A DNA stretch of 64,000 bases from Anagrus nilaparvatae (lineage: Eukaryota > Arthropoda > Insecta > Hymenoptera > Mymaridae). This document shows, piece by piece, positions 22,131 to 35,460 of this stretch. Below the pieces are notes generated by a model that was given only the letters and a program-made list of their open reading frames with translations, was not told the origin of the DNA and ran no database searches. The DNA lies in assembly GCA_022575985.1 (NCBI GenBank), contig JAKSXM010000014.1, positions 25,358,001-25,422,000 on the forward strand. Reading direction: 5' to 3'. Each line of letters opens with the position of its first letter. Within the stretch, counting starts at the first letter, position 1. The position numbers were made by a program, and so were the translations under genes.

Positions 22131-24960
22131 AATTGACGATAACTTTGCTAAATTTCATCGGAAAAAGAAAAGTTTTTTTTTCTTCTGGAGTGATTTTTCC
22201 CTGGCAATCAGATTTTTTACCTGGCAATTAGTTTTTAAACATTTTATTTACCTAAAAAGTTATTTTGAAAATTTATGGTAGCTCAGATACGAAAAACACG
22301 GTTTTTGACATAAAAGTGGCAAAATCTTTTTGGCATCCATCGCCGATTTCGTGTTCACGCTTTTTTTTGCATTCTATAGGGTTCAAACTACCATAAAATC
22401 ATGGTGGCAGTCGCGGCCTCGTAAATTTTTTTTCTCTTCATTTTTGGTGCTCATAAAAAGTACTTTCTCGTAGAAATGCACATATGCTCTTACCTAAATT
22501 TCAATTTAAATTCTCTTTAAGTTATTTCCCACATAGGGTTATCTCCCTGTCATATTAACTATTTTAAGTTCTATTTGTTAAAACTTCATGATATACTGTA
22601 AAAGCAATACCATGGGATAATTCGCTGTTTCAGAATTTAGAAAATTATAAAATCATAAAACCTTATATTTGTTGATATTTTAGAGTACCCTGAAATCTAT
22701 TATTTATTTTTTTTACTAGATATCTTCGTTTTCAGTCCAAAAATTAATAAAATGAGTAAATTTTTTAAATACAGTCAAGGCTAATATATCAAGATATGTA
22801 AGAATAATTTTTTTTTGAGACATTTTGAATAATTTTTTACTTAATTCTACTATTATCTATTATCTATAAATAATATATACTTTATCAGAAATATATAGTT
22901 TGAAAATTATTGTTACTAAAATTTATATATAGTTAAAAAATATTATTTAATCATAAGAATGTAAGAATTAAAGTAATTTATTATTTTAAGATTTATAGCA
23001 TTTATAGAAAGTTATTTTGGTTCTAAAATAGTTGTACATGCTTTAAGATTATCCTATACTTATGAAATTTTAAGTACAGTTATCAAGATAAAAGTTGGAT
23101 TTTTAATTAGAAAAATCTTATTTCGGGTAAAAGATACTTAAATAATAATATAGTATAATAACAATAACAAAATATAAATAAACACCTGAGCTAATTTAAA
23201 AAATTAAGTACTTAATTTGTCTAAAAAATAAAATAAAAGCTTATTGAAAGACCATTTTTAAGAGGTCCAGAGTTTTGACAAGTCATTATAATATTTTTTG
23301 AAATTTCGTAATAACTTCTAAGCATATTTAGTGGATAAATTTATTTTTCAAAATCTAATCCTAAAATTAAATTTTTTATTAGCATTTAAATTCTTCATTT
23401 ATAAAAAAATCATAAATTTTTCTTTCTAAAAAAGACATAATTAGCTCACGATATTAATTAACTAATAAGTACTTATTTAATAAAATAATTAGATTAAATA
23501 ATGGGTGCAATTAAAAAAAATGAATATTTTTATTAACTATAAATTTAAGATAAATATTTATAAGAAAATATATTACTCAAAAAAAATCTTTAGCTACTGT
23601 GTATATTAAAATTAATATTCAATTATTTAATAAACGAGCATGAAAGTTACTAAATTAAATCAATTGAAATTAATGATGGCACAAAATTTGTATATTTCTA
23701 TAACCTGTATATGTGTGTGTTCATGTAAATTTGTATGAATTTCGTTATGCATGTAATAAGTTTATTATTAATTATTTAAAATAAATGCTTTTTGCATTAT
23801 GGTATTATTAGAATATAACCACAATCTGTTTATTATATCAAAAATAATTATATTTTGAATATTTTTTTTATATTTTTTTGCACAATATTAAATTTTGTTT
23901 TTGATAATAATGTAAAAGATAATTATATTTTTGCACAATACATGTATTTTGTTTTTATAAAATTATATATAATTTATGTACATTTATAATAATAATTATT
24001 TCAATTAATAAATATTATTCTTACTAATATATATTTACTAGTTTTTTATTCGTGATCCATAAATGTTTATATAATTACAAAAATATTTTTTTATGTGAGA
24101 TATTCCATCAAACCTAGATCTAGATTGGTGTTATCTTAGATTGTTACAGACAAAAACACCAAGAAAAATCCTCCTGGGACTCCCTGTATTCTGATATAAT
24201 TTTGGACTGAAAAGTGTAGTCTAAGCGAAGTCTAATTGCCTCTATCTTCACCAGACCCCATTCCATGTACTCAAAAACTTGCGAGAAAATTTCATTAAAA
24301 TCATCCTGACGGTACTACCTTGCCCCATTTTGAATTTAAAAACAGCCAAAATATCCACCAGGGATGTTGTTATTGTTATTATAAATTAAATTACATAAAA
24401 TATCACCCTTTACTCAACATTTATTAACATAAATGGTTGCTATAATTGCATTCATTAAAACTCACAACAATAATGTAGCATACTCATCTAATAAACTTAA
24501 ATAAAAACATAGTATCATATTAAGAGCTTTTACTATTTCCAAACCTTAAACATCTTTAAAACCATTTACTTAAGGGAATTATACCCTTTGAGAATTTACC
24601 AGTATATAACATGAAAGGTGAAATACTGCACTTTCATTGAATTTGACTATAACAATTTTTAAATTAGGTCAGTAATGGAATTCTTTGAAATATAAAATTA
24701 CGAAATATAAAGAAAATTTACAATAATAAAACTTAATTTTTTTGCAACAAAGTACCAATAATTGCTTTTTATTATGTTTTTTACAATAATCAAAAAATTT
24801 TATTTTCTTTTTTAATTGAATGCTGAAAAAGATTGGTTATTATAAATCCGATTTCGATAAGAATTTTGTTGTTGTTGTTGTGCATGTACGTGATATTTCA
24901 ATTTACTGTACAATAATGTACAAATCTATTTGAAATAAATTTTGTATTAAATTTGTGCTC
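22131..24960. other. Intergenic stretch, mostly low-complexity
   Basis: No gene seen. 23874-23960 holds two near-copies of a roughly 60-bp word set beginning TTTTTGCACAATA. 24095-24370 is distinctly less AT-rich and non-repetitive but lacks a convincing ORF on either strand. Confidence 0.4.
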
Positions 24961-25216
24961 ACACAACCAACGATCATGGAACATGCTCACTTATAACAGT
25001 TTTGATTAAATTATTTATAAGTCCCTAATATAAATTATTTTTAGTCCATAAACCAAAAATATTCTTGGTCTTGTGCTTATCAGGTCCTGACTTCCTTTTC
25101 AAATTATTTTAAGTCCTTTATTTGATTCCCCCCCTCTAAAACACCGCTTTTTCATCGCCTCCCTACAGCAAGGGGCTTTTTCGGGTACCCCTCCTTATGA
25201 GCATGTTCCATGTTAA
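24961..25216. mobile_element. ACATGGAACATG short TIR element, internally deleted copy
   Basis: The left end is ACACAACCAACGATCATGGA and the right end is GAGCATGTTCCATGTT, with the family's 'taagtcc', CTTATCAGGTCCTGAC and C-run between. About 256 bp, shorter than the 15801 copy. Confidence 0.7.
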
Positions 25217-27410
25217 AAATAAATTATAATCTATTTTCATTTTATATAGTTTTTATAAGTACAGAAATTAAAAAAAGAAGAATTTTATTTTTAGTATTTT
25301 TATAAACAACTTTTTTGTACCTGTATTTGATTCTTACATGTTAACTTTTTGTAATAAAATATTTTATTAAAAAAAATAAGTTTTGGCATAACAGGTACAT
25401 TGGTACAAGTATTATACATTTAAAAAAAAATAATTTAAAAACAACGATAAGCTCTTCTATATAATTAAAAAAAAAAAAAGAATTATAATCCTAAAGTAAA
25501 TAAAACCTACAGAATTGATTATTTCAAGTAAGCTTTTATTCAAAGCTTGCTATTTTTAATGTATATTGAAAGTAACATTGCCGTAATGAAGAGAACTTAT
25601 GTAATTACAATGAATTTTCAAAACACTATTCAACGAGATCAATAAGAAGGAAACAAAAGGTATGATAAACTATAAGTATATTTATGCAGTTAAATTTTGG
25701 TACAGTATCAAGTACCTCCTTGACATATACGAACTTTATCAGCTATATTTAATCTTATTATTGTACATAAAGCAAAACAATCGCTGTTTTAACAATAGTT
25801 TGCACATTATGTAAAGCTTTAACTTCGTTAAAAACTTTTATTTTTGCTTTTGTTTTTTTAATTTTTTTTTTAATGCTTATTTTTTTACTCTTTTTTAGAT
25901 TTTAATTATTTAAGATTTATTTGCTACATCTGTGTTTAATAATTTTGTACAAATGAAAAAATTATGTTATAAATTCTGATATTTTATTAAAATTAAAACT
26001 TAGCACTACTAATTTAATAAAAAAATAGCCTCATAATATTTTCATAAATATTTGACAGATTATGTATTTAAAAAACAAAGTGTTAAACCAGCCTGTTTTT
26101 ACTGTACCCATATCAAGGACGAACCTCTTTTACATCATATAACTCTAGTAAGTTTGGTATTAAAAATTGGTTGATTTCAAATGCTGAAAACAATTATCTA
26201 CTGCAGGGATAAATATAAATATAAAAAATGCTTCACTCAGACAAATTAGTGCCTAATCAAGTAATGCCAAATGTGACTGTAAAATTTTATCATATTTTTT
26301 AGATATTTCAATTTTTAACGAAATTTTCAAAAAATTTTAGTTTTCCCAAAAATAGTAAAAATTGAATATCTCCAAAAAGTACAATAACTGAGTCACAAAA
26401 TAATACTGCATTACAATAAATGTAAGTCCGGGGTTGATATTATGGATCAAACGATCACCAGGTATTCTACAAAACGTCATATACTTGTCGATTAGCTACA
26501 CTAAAAGTTTTCAGATAAACATATAATATTCCATGAACTTCTAGTTTAAATTTTTTTTGAATTTTACGCCAAATCATGAGACGAAATGAAAATCTGACAA
26601 AAATATTGATTTCCCTGGAAATTTAACATATAATATTTCGCAACCTATTAAAGCATAGTATGAAAATGGTGAAATTTTAAAGTTAAAAGTCACGATTTAA
26701 TATTTTTTAAATAATTCAGGGTTTAAAATAAAAGAGAATCTTCTGTAAAAACTAATAAAAACGAGAAATCAAATAAAAAGTATAAAAAATCTTTATGAGT
26801 AAAATTTCATTTTCAAAGCTTTTTTATATAACTGTTAACACGTAATAAAAAGTATTAATAATCCGAGAAAAAAACTGCCATAAAAACTCAAGACATAAAA
26901 AAAATTAACCTAGACTACAATTTTTTTCCTTTTTTTCTTTTTTTGAAATCAAAGCATAAAAACAATATTTGATAAATTACTATCAGGGGATAAAGGGGCT
27001 ATTGAATAACTGCTTTTAAAATGCGGCATTTTTAATAAATTGGTTATTTTCAATTACTAAGCGTTATTTTAGATGATTTATGGGGTTTTAATAAGGCTTA
27101 TTCAAAAATTTAAGTCGATGTAGAAATGACAAATCTTCATAACGAACAAGAAAAGAAAACACTTCGCCAATAAAATGGCAAATCAGTTCATTTTTTCAAC
27201 AGAATATAATAAAGACAGATTTTCAGGATTCAGTATTTAGTTATTTATTAGTTTCCTAGAACAAAATGATTTGAAAATATTAAGTAAATATTTCGTAATG
27301 AAAAACAGAAACCGATGCATACAAAAAAATGAGGTATTACGTCCAAATAAAAAAGTCCTTTTTTTAAATATTGTTTTAAAGACAAAAATACAAAAAAAAT
27401 ATGCACCCTA
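25217..27410. other. Intergenic AT-rich stretch
   Basis: No gene or clear repeat seen. Several interrupted poly-A/T runs. Confidence 0.4.
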
Positions 27411-27760
27411 AACTGTAAAAAGTAACTTTCTTATATTCCCAAAAAAATAGAATATTTAGTAAATTTTTGAAAAATTTTTTTAAATTTAGTATATTAACAA
27501 CAAATTCAAGAATTCTCGATTTTTTTTTTGTGAATTTATGAAAAAATTTATAAATTAGCAAATATTTTTTGTAAATTTTCGAAAAAAATTGTAAATTATC
27601 AATTTTTCTCATGAATTTACAAAAAAAAAAATCGAAAATACTCAAATTTTTAGTTAATATACTAAATTTAGTAAATTTACGATTTTTTTTCCAAAAATTA
27701 CCAATTTTTCGAAAATGTTCTATTTTTTTTGTGAATCTAAGAAAGTTACTTTTTACAGTG
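27411..27760. mobile_element. Palindromic MITE (CACTGTAAAAA family), copy 2
   Basis: 350 bp flanked by TA on both sides (27409-27410 and 27761-27762). The left end is AACTGTAAAAAGTAACTTTC, the right end is its complement ending TTTTTACAGTG. The interior is a fold-back of AAATTT/TTCGAAAA words. The apparent minus-strand ORF across it is a by-product of this composition. Confidence 0.8.
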
Positions 27761-28465
27761 TAGTTTTAAAAACCATTGGTCATACACACGTACATGCACA
27801 CACATTGTAAATTCCGCATAAAATTGGGTTTTCAGCATCTAAGGAGCACAAATATTACCTGTATACAAAAAAATTAAGAATCAAATTTTTACTTTACAAA
27901 GTTCCTCTTCTAGGAACCAATAAGATTTTTAAAATTACAGTTCATATAATCACTCCTTAGTAAAATACAGCTAAAAAAAAATACATTAAATTAAAATAAA
28001 AGAATAATGAAAGTTAAAAAAAAAATTACATGAAAAATTTTTCACCATAAAGTGTATCTTTTCTTTATATCTATACGATATTCATATAAAATGAAAATTC
28101 AAGAGAAGAAATCGCCAAGACTTAATAATATAAAAAAAAAGGGAAGAAAAAAAAAATAACTGCTCTATCAACGAAGAAAGCTTTTCTTAGTATAGATATA
28201 GAAAGGATAGAATAGACGAGTATAACGTGCCCAGTACCATTACAAAAAAAAAAGAGAAACACCAAGTAACCGATCGAAGAAATAGGCGCTCACAGTATAC
28301 CTACACCATAGAAAGACATCAAGAAAATCAAGAGAACGTCGCAAGCTTTCTCTTTTACTCTTATATTCATCCCCTTTCTTTTATATATACATATAACGTA
28401 TAATTTTCCTCCCCAGTAAATTCTATATGTACACCAAGGTAATACTATACATAAAAAAAAAATTT
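27761..28465. other. Intergenic AT-rich stretch
   Basis: No gene recognised. Purine-rich 28130-28330 contains many AAGAA words but no ORF. Confidence 0.4.
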
Positions 28466-28595
28466 TGGGGCAAGCGCAGCAGGTGAGAAGCTTTTATGGT
28501 GAGGCGCCACTATCGTATCCAGATCCCAGTAGTTCGATTTAAGACACCGGCCGGTTATCATCACGCTGGTGTAATGAATTTTTTTTTAACATTTT
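28465..28595 (+). repeat. Second tRNA-like SINE remnant
   Basis: A-box-like AAGCGCAGCAGG (28472-28483) and a weaker B-box-like AGTTCGATTTA (28531-28541). They are followed by a GC-rich body (GACACCGGCCGG) and a T-run at about 28579-28587. The arrangement is that of a tRNA-derived SINE; the B box is degraded. Confidence 0.4.
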
Positions 28596-29059
28596 ATTTT
28601 TTTGATATTAAATTCAATTAAAATATCGTAAATGTTCATTAATTACTAAAAGGTAATATTATCGATTGTATTTTAAACAAACATATGCGTATTTATGTAT
28701 AAATTCTGTGTTATATAAAATATACATATATAAGTTAGTGAAAAAAATTGTTTAATAGTGTATGAGTGGATTTGTGCTTTTTTTTGAAAAAAATTATAAG
28801 TGAGTGATAAATAAAATTACAAGTTATCAGATTATAGTGAAAATTTACTTAAAATTTCATTCAATAAAACACAAATAGTAATTTAATTTGGATGCTTACA
28901 TACATATACGTATAGATATCTGCACACATACATTCACACCCAGGCACACACACTAATATAAAAAATACACGCGATTTAAAAAATACTATAAAATACAAAA
29001 GCTATGAATAATAAAGGAAGAATGTTTTAAATTACTCAGGGGTTAAGATCTGCGGTATT

Positions 29060-29180
29060 AATATTATATATATATATATAAGGGAGCTTGCACATCTATC
29101 TAGTTTCAATTTTAGCTGTAAAGTTGCGCACCGCCGTCGCTGGCGAAAAGCCATTTATTTCTGCAGTCGTTATTGTCTAT
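29060..29180 (+). promoter_or_regulatory. Candidate TATA promoter and 5' leader
   Basis: A TATATATAAG box (29073-29082) is followed about 35 bases later by a TTTCAATT initiator-like site, and then by GC-rich leader sequence (GCGCACCGCCGTCGCTGGCG) that is unusual for this window. It points toward the coding exon at 31792 on the same strand. The link would need an intron in the 5' UTR, with a plausible acceptor TATTTTTAG ending at 31501. Confidence 0.3.
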
Positions 29181-29199
29181 ATATTGTAGACAAGCCATA

Positions 29200-31500
29200 G
29201 AGCGTCTATTCTTTTTTTTTATTCTCGTTAAATTTATTCTTTAATTGAAATTCCAAAGATTCCTGTATAGTCCTTCGATATATTTATATATATGTATATT
29301 TTATGTATGTATAGTAGCCTAGAAATAAAAGTAAAATAATTATTCTCTTTCGAAACCCTGGAGGCTAAAATGAAATACTCAAAAAAATAAAATCCTGCTA
29401 GAAATCTGAAAAAATTAGCATAAAATTGAAAAAAAATTGATTATTTTCCTTTGCCTGTTTACTTGGATGTTAAACTTTCGAACATTTTTCTCTTGTTTAA
29501 TAATAGAACAGAAAAAATAAATTTTCAAAATTGTTTTTATTGATTTTAAAATTAGTTAATAAATGAAAACTTCGAGTGAAGGCAATTTTTCTTATAATTT
29601 AATGGATTACTTGTATTTTTTGTTTCGTAGTATACTTCTATATTTATATATAATTAGAAGCAGTTTACTAAAGTTTATTAAACTCAATTTTTAGTATTTC
29701 ATTCATTAAGCAAAGGAAAGTTTTTTATACCCTGTAATATTAAATAATAAATCAATTTTTAATATTTTTTAGATTACTTATCAAAAAGCAATATCAAAAA
29801 TATTTAAAATTATAAGACTTTTTCTGAATCCTAATACATTTTCTAAATTTTTGGGCCTGTAAAGTTTGTAAAATTGAAAGAATTACTTGTAACTTTTTCA
29901 GGGTCCCAATTTTTTTATTAATGCAGGGAGTTTTTGATATCCTGGCATTCGTGAATGAAACTTATTCCCAAACTTATTTTAAATAAAGTTGAGCAAAAAC
30001 TTTTTATTAAAATGTAAAATCAAGATAACAAAAGCTATTTACGTTAAAAAATATTTGATAAGAACACGAAATCATAGCAAGTTTAATAAACGCTAAGGGA
30101 TTATTAATTGTTATTTGCAAAAGACCGCAGTGTAACGAGTAAAAAAATAAGTTTAAAAACACTCGCGTGATGAAGAGAAATTGTATTTTTCTAAAAAAAA
30201 AAAATAAAGATCGATAAAACTATGTTCTTTATTTTGAATATAGACCATTTTTTTCTTCTTTTACCTGCGCGCTATAATAACATTGCTACTTGCATTTTAC
30301 TTTTTTTTTACAGCTTTTTTTTACTTTTTTCTATTAGCAGGTACAAGGAAAAAAAAATTGTATGCATTCATGCAAAAATAAATTGATTCTCAGTATTCTA
30401 TGTATATTTTAGATGGCAAAAAAAAATTTGTATATTTTGTTTTTAGAGTATCTGCAATTTATTTTTTTTAACTACATACTTCAATATTGAGAATTTAATA
30501 GAGTCTTATAAATAAATTGTGTATTGATTTTGAAAAAATAAAATTATTTTTTTTTCAATTAATTCAAGTCCTCTTTTTGGAAAAATAGTTCAAACAATTA
30601 ATTTTTTTAAAATAAAAATCAATAATTAAATAGAAACGAAAAAACTATTCAGTTTTGATTTTCAATTTTTTCAAATTTAATTATAAACAATTTTTTTTAG
30701 GAAAATATTATTAAAGTGTATTTATAACTTAAAATTCAATAAGTGAACTTAATAAATAAACTTTTGACAATTATTATGTGTCAAACTAATATCATTTGTT
30801 TAATTTACATTATGAATTATTTAAATTCAATTTATTTTATTTATAACTTACCAAATATAATATTGTCAATTTATCAGTTAAAAATAAATAGTTCGAGGAA
30901 GTTTAAAAATTAATCTGCGTTCAAATTAATACTTTTAATAATAATATCAATTCACTAGAATCAGCTTATTTTGGAAAATTATCATTACTTTTTGAATAAA
31001 TTCCTTTAATTTCAAAATAAGAGGCTTAATTTCTATAATTTATTGAAATATATTTTCATTTCTCAACTAACGATTCTACGAATAAAATAAACTAATAAAG
31101 CATCAAAGTTACGTTACAAAATTCAATAAAAATAATTGGTGTAAATCAAAAACGTATAAAATTAATACCTTCAAAAAAAAAAATATATCAGAGCAACATG
31201 ACCTATTTTTACATGCCCTAACTAAATAAAAACGCTTATATTACTGCTATAATAGATGATCTGATGCAGAACTTTTTTTTTTTGTTATTGTCTTTGTGAG
31301 AATCAACTTACATTATGAAATATAAAACTTCTTAGTTACTTTGTTCATGCAAATATAATTTTTTTGTAACCTTTGTATTTATCGTCTGTCAGTTTCAGAA
31401 CGAAATTATTATAAAATTCTTTCATAATGAGAAATTAAAAAAATTAATAAATTATACTTACACATGCACACATAATCTAATACATTTTAATATTATTTTT
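29200..31500 (+). other. Probable 5' intron of the 31792 gene; no other feature
   Basis: AT-rich, no ORF of interest and no recognised repeat. Treating it as an intron is inference from the promoter-like site and the downstream coding exon. Confidence 0.25.
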
Positions 31501-31791
31501 AGATATGCTTTGAAGAAAACCTAATTTCAATTAAATATGAAATAACTTAATAAAAACACCAAATAAAAAACAAAAAATTTTCAAATTAAAAGAAAAAAGG
31601 TTAATTAAGTGAAAAATGAAATAAAAAACAAATATGTAAAGTTTTTTGGTTATAAAATGAAAAAATTGTGTTTTCAAATAAAAATAAAAGAAAGAGTATT
31701 AAATTAAATAATAAGGTTATAATAATAATAAAAAAATAGTTTAATACTTAAAAAATAAAAAAAATAAAAGTGTATTTATGTTGGGAAAAAA

Positions 31792-31915
31792 ATGATGGCT
31801 AAAAAATATTATTGCTGGTTGGTTTATGTAGCATTTTGCTACGTGACCACTTATGGAGCTTCAACTTCTGGAAATACTCTTGAAGATAATACTAATTTTG
31901 AAGCTGCTTTTCAAG
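31792..31915 (+). CDS. First coding exon of an unidentified secreted/membrane protein
   Basis: ATG ATG opens 41 codons (MMAKKYYCWLVYVAFCYVTT, then YGASTSG and an acidic NTLEDNTNFEAAFQ tail) and ends in a split codon at a good donor, CAAG|GTAAAA. The first 22 residues have a lysine pair and a hydrophobic core ending near YGA, the layout of a cleaved signal peptide. Codon use is more mixed than the surrounding low-complexity DNA. A 5-codon upstream ORF starts at 31778 and its TGA overlaps this ATG (ATGA). I do not recognise the protein. No convincing second exon was found downstream, so the next intron is long or later exons lie outside the window; the Penelope element would then sit inside that intron. 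Confidence 0.55.
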
Positions 31916-34715
31916 GTAAAATTTTTATTTTATTGTACTTTTATTAAGCAAAGTGATTTAGATAAAACGATTTGTTGTTAACTTTTGTTAATTGCTGCTT
32001 GTTTGAGTAGAATTTTATTGATTATACGCTTGAATAATTATCTATCTTCGAACTACTATTTTTTTTAAAAACAATCTTGTATTGAAAAATGAGATAAAAT
32101 ATAGGTTTCGATCTTTTTGTGCTGTCTGCATATAACTACATCCAAAATCAAAAATTTTTATGTAAAATGCACTCAAAAAATAAAATTTATATCCTCGACT
32201 CGAGGTTTGTTTTGGTTTGCTTTTCTGTATTTTGAACTATTGAATATTAAATTTTTTTTATTATTTTATAAGATTTAAATAAAACTTTAAAAAAATTGAA
32301 GTAACTTGGAGTAGAATATTTGAAGAAAAATTTCTGGAAATTTAATGTTATTTATCCAGAATAAAATTTTTGGGTAAATAGACGCAGCCAAATCAAAAAC
32401 CCATATTTTATTCCTTTTAAAACAAATTTTAAATTAAATCAAATTTTAAAACTATTTTCTCTGCAGAATCAATAGCAGGCAAATAAAATTGAAACGCAAT
32501 AAAAATTTATTTTAAATTTTTAATTAAAAAAATGTAGAAAATTTTTAATTAAAATAATGACACTTGACGTTTTTTTAGGTTACAAAAATTAAATGCTAGC
32601 ACTACTCCAATTACAAAATCTAAAAAAGGATTATAAAAAACAAATTTGACTAAAAAATTATTAAAAATGAAATTTTTATTATCAGTAATTGATTCTATGA
32701 GCTAAACGTCCAGAATTTTAATGGCGTAAAACAATATACGCTTTATTTCATAAATATTTTTTTTTTCATTTTTGACTAATCGCATTTAATTATATTGTCC
32801 ATCAATATTTCATTTTATGCAGTTCAACAAAACAAAATCAAAAAGCGGATATAATAATAATTGCCTGTACATTTAATTTGTAACAATGTACAAACTTATA
32901 TTTATCTTTGACCAAATAGCTTAATGAATCATTTTAGTCCCAGTAATCCGTAAAGTATATAATAAGGAAAGCTTTAAATTATAGGTTCAAAAGTTCGAAG
33001 TTACTTCTAAATGACTGTGCATGATGCTATAAGCTTTTGCTGATTTAGCAAAAGCTTTACTATATAATATATATATATATATATATATTTAAGGTGGCCA
33101 AATTGACTACGGCTAAGTTAAAATATAATTTACACAGAGAAAAATTTTTTAAAATTTAAATATTTAATAAAATTTTGAATATTTTTTTTTTATAAAGTAC
33201 AGAAAGCCTATTTAAAATTTTCAAACTCATGTAGATCGTGTTTATTATTTATAATAAATCAAATTAATATCTACAAGTTTTGATTCAGAATGTAAATCCT
33301 AGATGGTTCAAGGATTAAGTTCAAGGAACTTATTACCACTTTGTTCTTAGTACCTATTAGAAATTTTGAAAAATATTAATTTTTACCAAAAATTTCAGAT
33401 TCTCAAAAATTGATATTTTTGAGATTTTTTATTTTTAGGGCTTTAAAAAGGCTTAATTATCTCAAAACCAAAGCACTTTCATGGAAAATGTTTTCTTTTT
33501 ACCTGGACTGCCCAAAAATTTTTATTTTTATTTTGGGCCATTTCTGGTTTCATTTTTAGTGTTTTGAATTTTTCAAATTGACCGGAAGTCAAGTTCACCA
33601 TAATTATTTTTGCTCAATTTTTATATGTAATGTTGGTCCATGTTCTTAATCCATCCATAAAATAAACAAAAATTATAACCTTAACTCGAACCTTAATTTA
33701 ACAAAACAAATTTCATTTTTATATTTCAATTAAGTATTTCATTTTTTTTACTGCAGTAGATACTGGGATACTTTAAAGTAAATTTTTAAATAGTTTTGGG
33801 GGATAATAAGTCCACAATATTTAAATTTTTATTTTTTTAAGCATGCGGATTTAAAATTATTTTTTTGTCCCATTTTTTATGATTTTTAACTTTTTGAATA
33901 CTTTTGAATATAAACATTTTCAAATTGTTTAAAGATCAAAATAAATCTTGTTAAATAACAAATTTCTTACAAGTTAAAAAACAAGTTAAAAAAACTGGGA
34001 ATATTCATATGTACCAAAGTATTTAAAATATCAATAAATTTATTCAAATATTTCAGAGTTTTAAAATGATATCTCATTTCATATTCCTTTGTTAAAAATA
34101 ATTTTGGCATAAACATTCATTTTTGTGCTGAAATTTTAATCCATAAAGCCATTTAAATACAATCTATTATATAATTTAAAATATTTAAAATTGATAATAG
34201 TTAAAATACACAATATTCGATTAAATAAAATTTACAACAAAATAAATTTTCATAAAATTTAATATGCTGAAAAGTTAATAATAAGATATAAATCTAGTTT
34301 ATTTATATTTAATGCATAATGAAAAATTTATATGTATCAATATGAATGAAGATTAAATAAAAATAATTATATACAAGTAAATGAAGCGTAATATTAGTAG
34401 AGATAATCAATATTTGGTCAGCCATAAATAAATTGTATTGTTAATTTTTATTAAATATTATTATTAGCGAAAAATTAATAAAATATTTTAATAAATAAAT
34501 CGTTGTTATATTTGTAATCAAAATTTATTTTTTTTATTCACGAGTCATACGTTAATATATCGCTTCATTAAATTTACTGAAATCAAAATAGGAATTTCAT
34601 GTCTATTATTGTTTGCGTAAATGTACCAAAGAAGTAAACAAAGGATTTTTTCTCGGTTAATGGTATAAGAAATAGCCATTTAGTAATTATGAAACAAAAT
34701 TTATAGACCAGGTAT
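31916..34715 (+). other. Probable intron, AT-rich
   Basis: Starts at the donor after the signal-peptide exon. It contains an (AT)n run at 33061-33090. No other gene or repeat recognised. Confidence 0.35.
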
Positions 34716-35458
34716 AGACGCTAAAGTAGAACTAATTAATTAAGACTCAAAATCTGTTAAAATTATGCTCATACAGGATCCATAAAATCGCCTCGGAGCA
34801 CAATTTTAATAAACTTTTAGTGATAATTACTGGTGCTCAACTGTTTAAACTCTTAAATCCCCAAAATCTAGTACGAATATGCTGAATGAAATCGACTCTA
34901 TAGGGTCGTTTTTATGTAGCGTATCCTTACTAGATTCTAGGAACACTAGAGAATAAATAATCAATTATGACTCTTAAAATTAAAATTCTGCTCGAACAAG
35001 ATCCATAAATTTTTAATTAATTTTTAGTGATAAGTTCAATATTTTCAACTCTAGAGTCCCCAGAAACTAGTAACAATATGCTCTAAGAAATCAACCTATA
35101 CAAAATCGACTCTAAGGAGCAAAAATACTTGCTTTTGTCCTGAAGGCAAATGAAGTTATTTTCTTTGTCTCTTCTTTGCATGGATGCAGTTTTATATTTA
35201 TCGTATTGGAAAAACAAGGATAAAAATATCGCCTTCCAAGGTATTTACCAGATCTCTAAAGGGTCAATATCATGGAGCATATTCTTACTAGATTCTGGAG
35301 ACTTTAAAGTTGAAAAGATTGAACTCTAATAATTATTACTAAAAATTTATTAAAATTTTACTCAGAAGCGATTTCATGGATCCTGCTCAATCAGAATTAA
35401 TAGATTTTGAATCATAATTAATTATTTCTACTCTAGTGTTTCTAGAATCTAGTAAGAA
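34716..35458. mobile_element. TIR element with about 165-bp arms and an extra direct unit
   Basis: The left arm (about 34719-34882) and right arm (about 35275-35441) are imperfect reverse complements sharing AATTAATTAAGACTCAAAAT, CAGGATCCATAAAATCGC, TTTTAGTGATAATTA and AATCTAGTACGAATATGCT-type words. A third partial unit in direct orientation with the left arm lies at about 34925-35080. No ORF. The palindromic MITE at 35461 begins immediately beyond its right end. Confidence 0.65.
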
Positions 35459-35460
35459 TA

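Noticed and set aside
27376..27645. 89-codon minus-strand ORF rich in Phe, Lys and Ile
   Set aside because: Lies across the palindromic MITE; produced by its TTTTTC/AAATTT word content.
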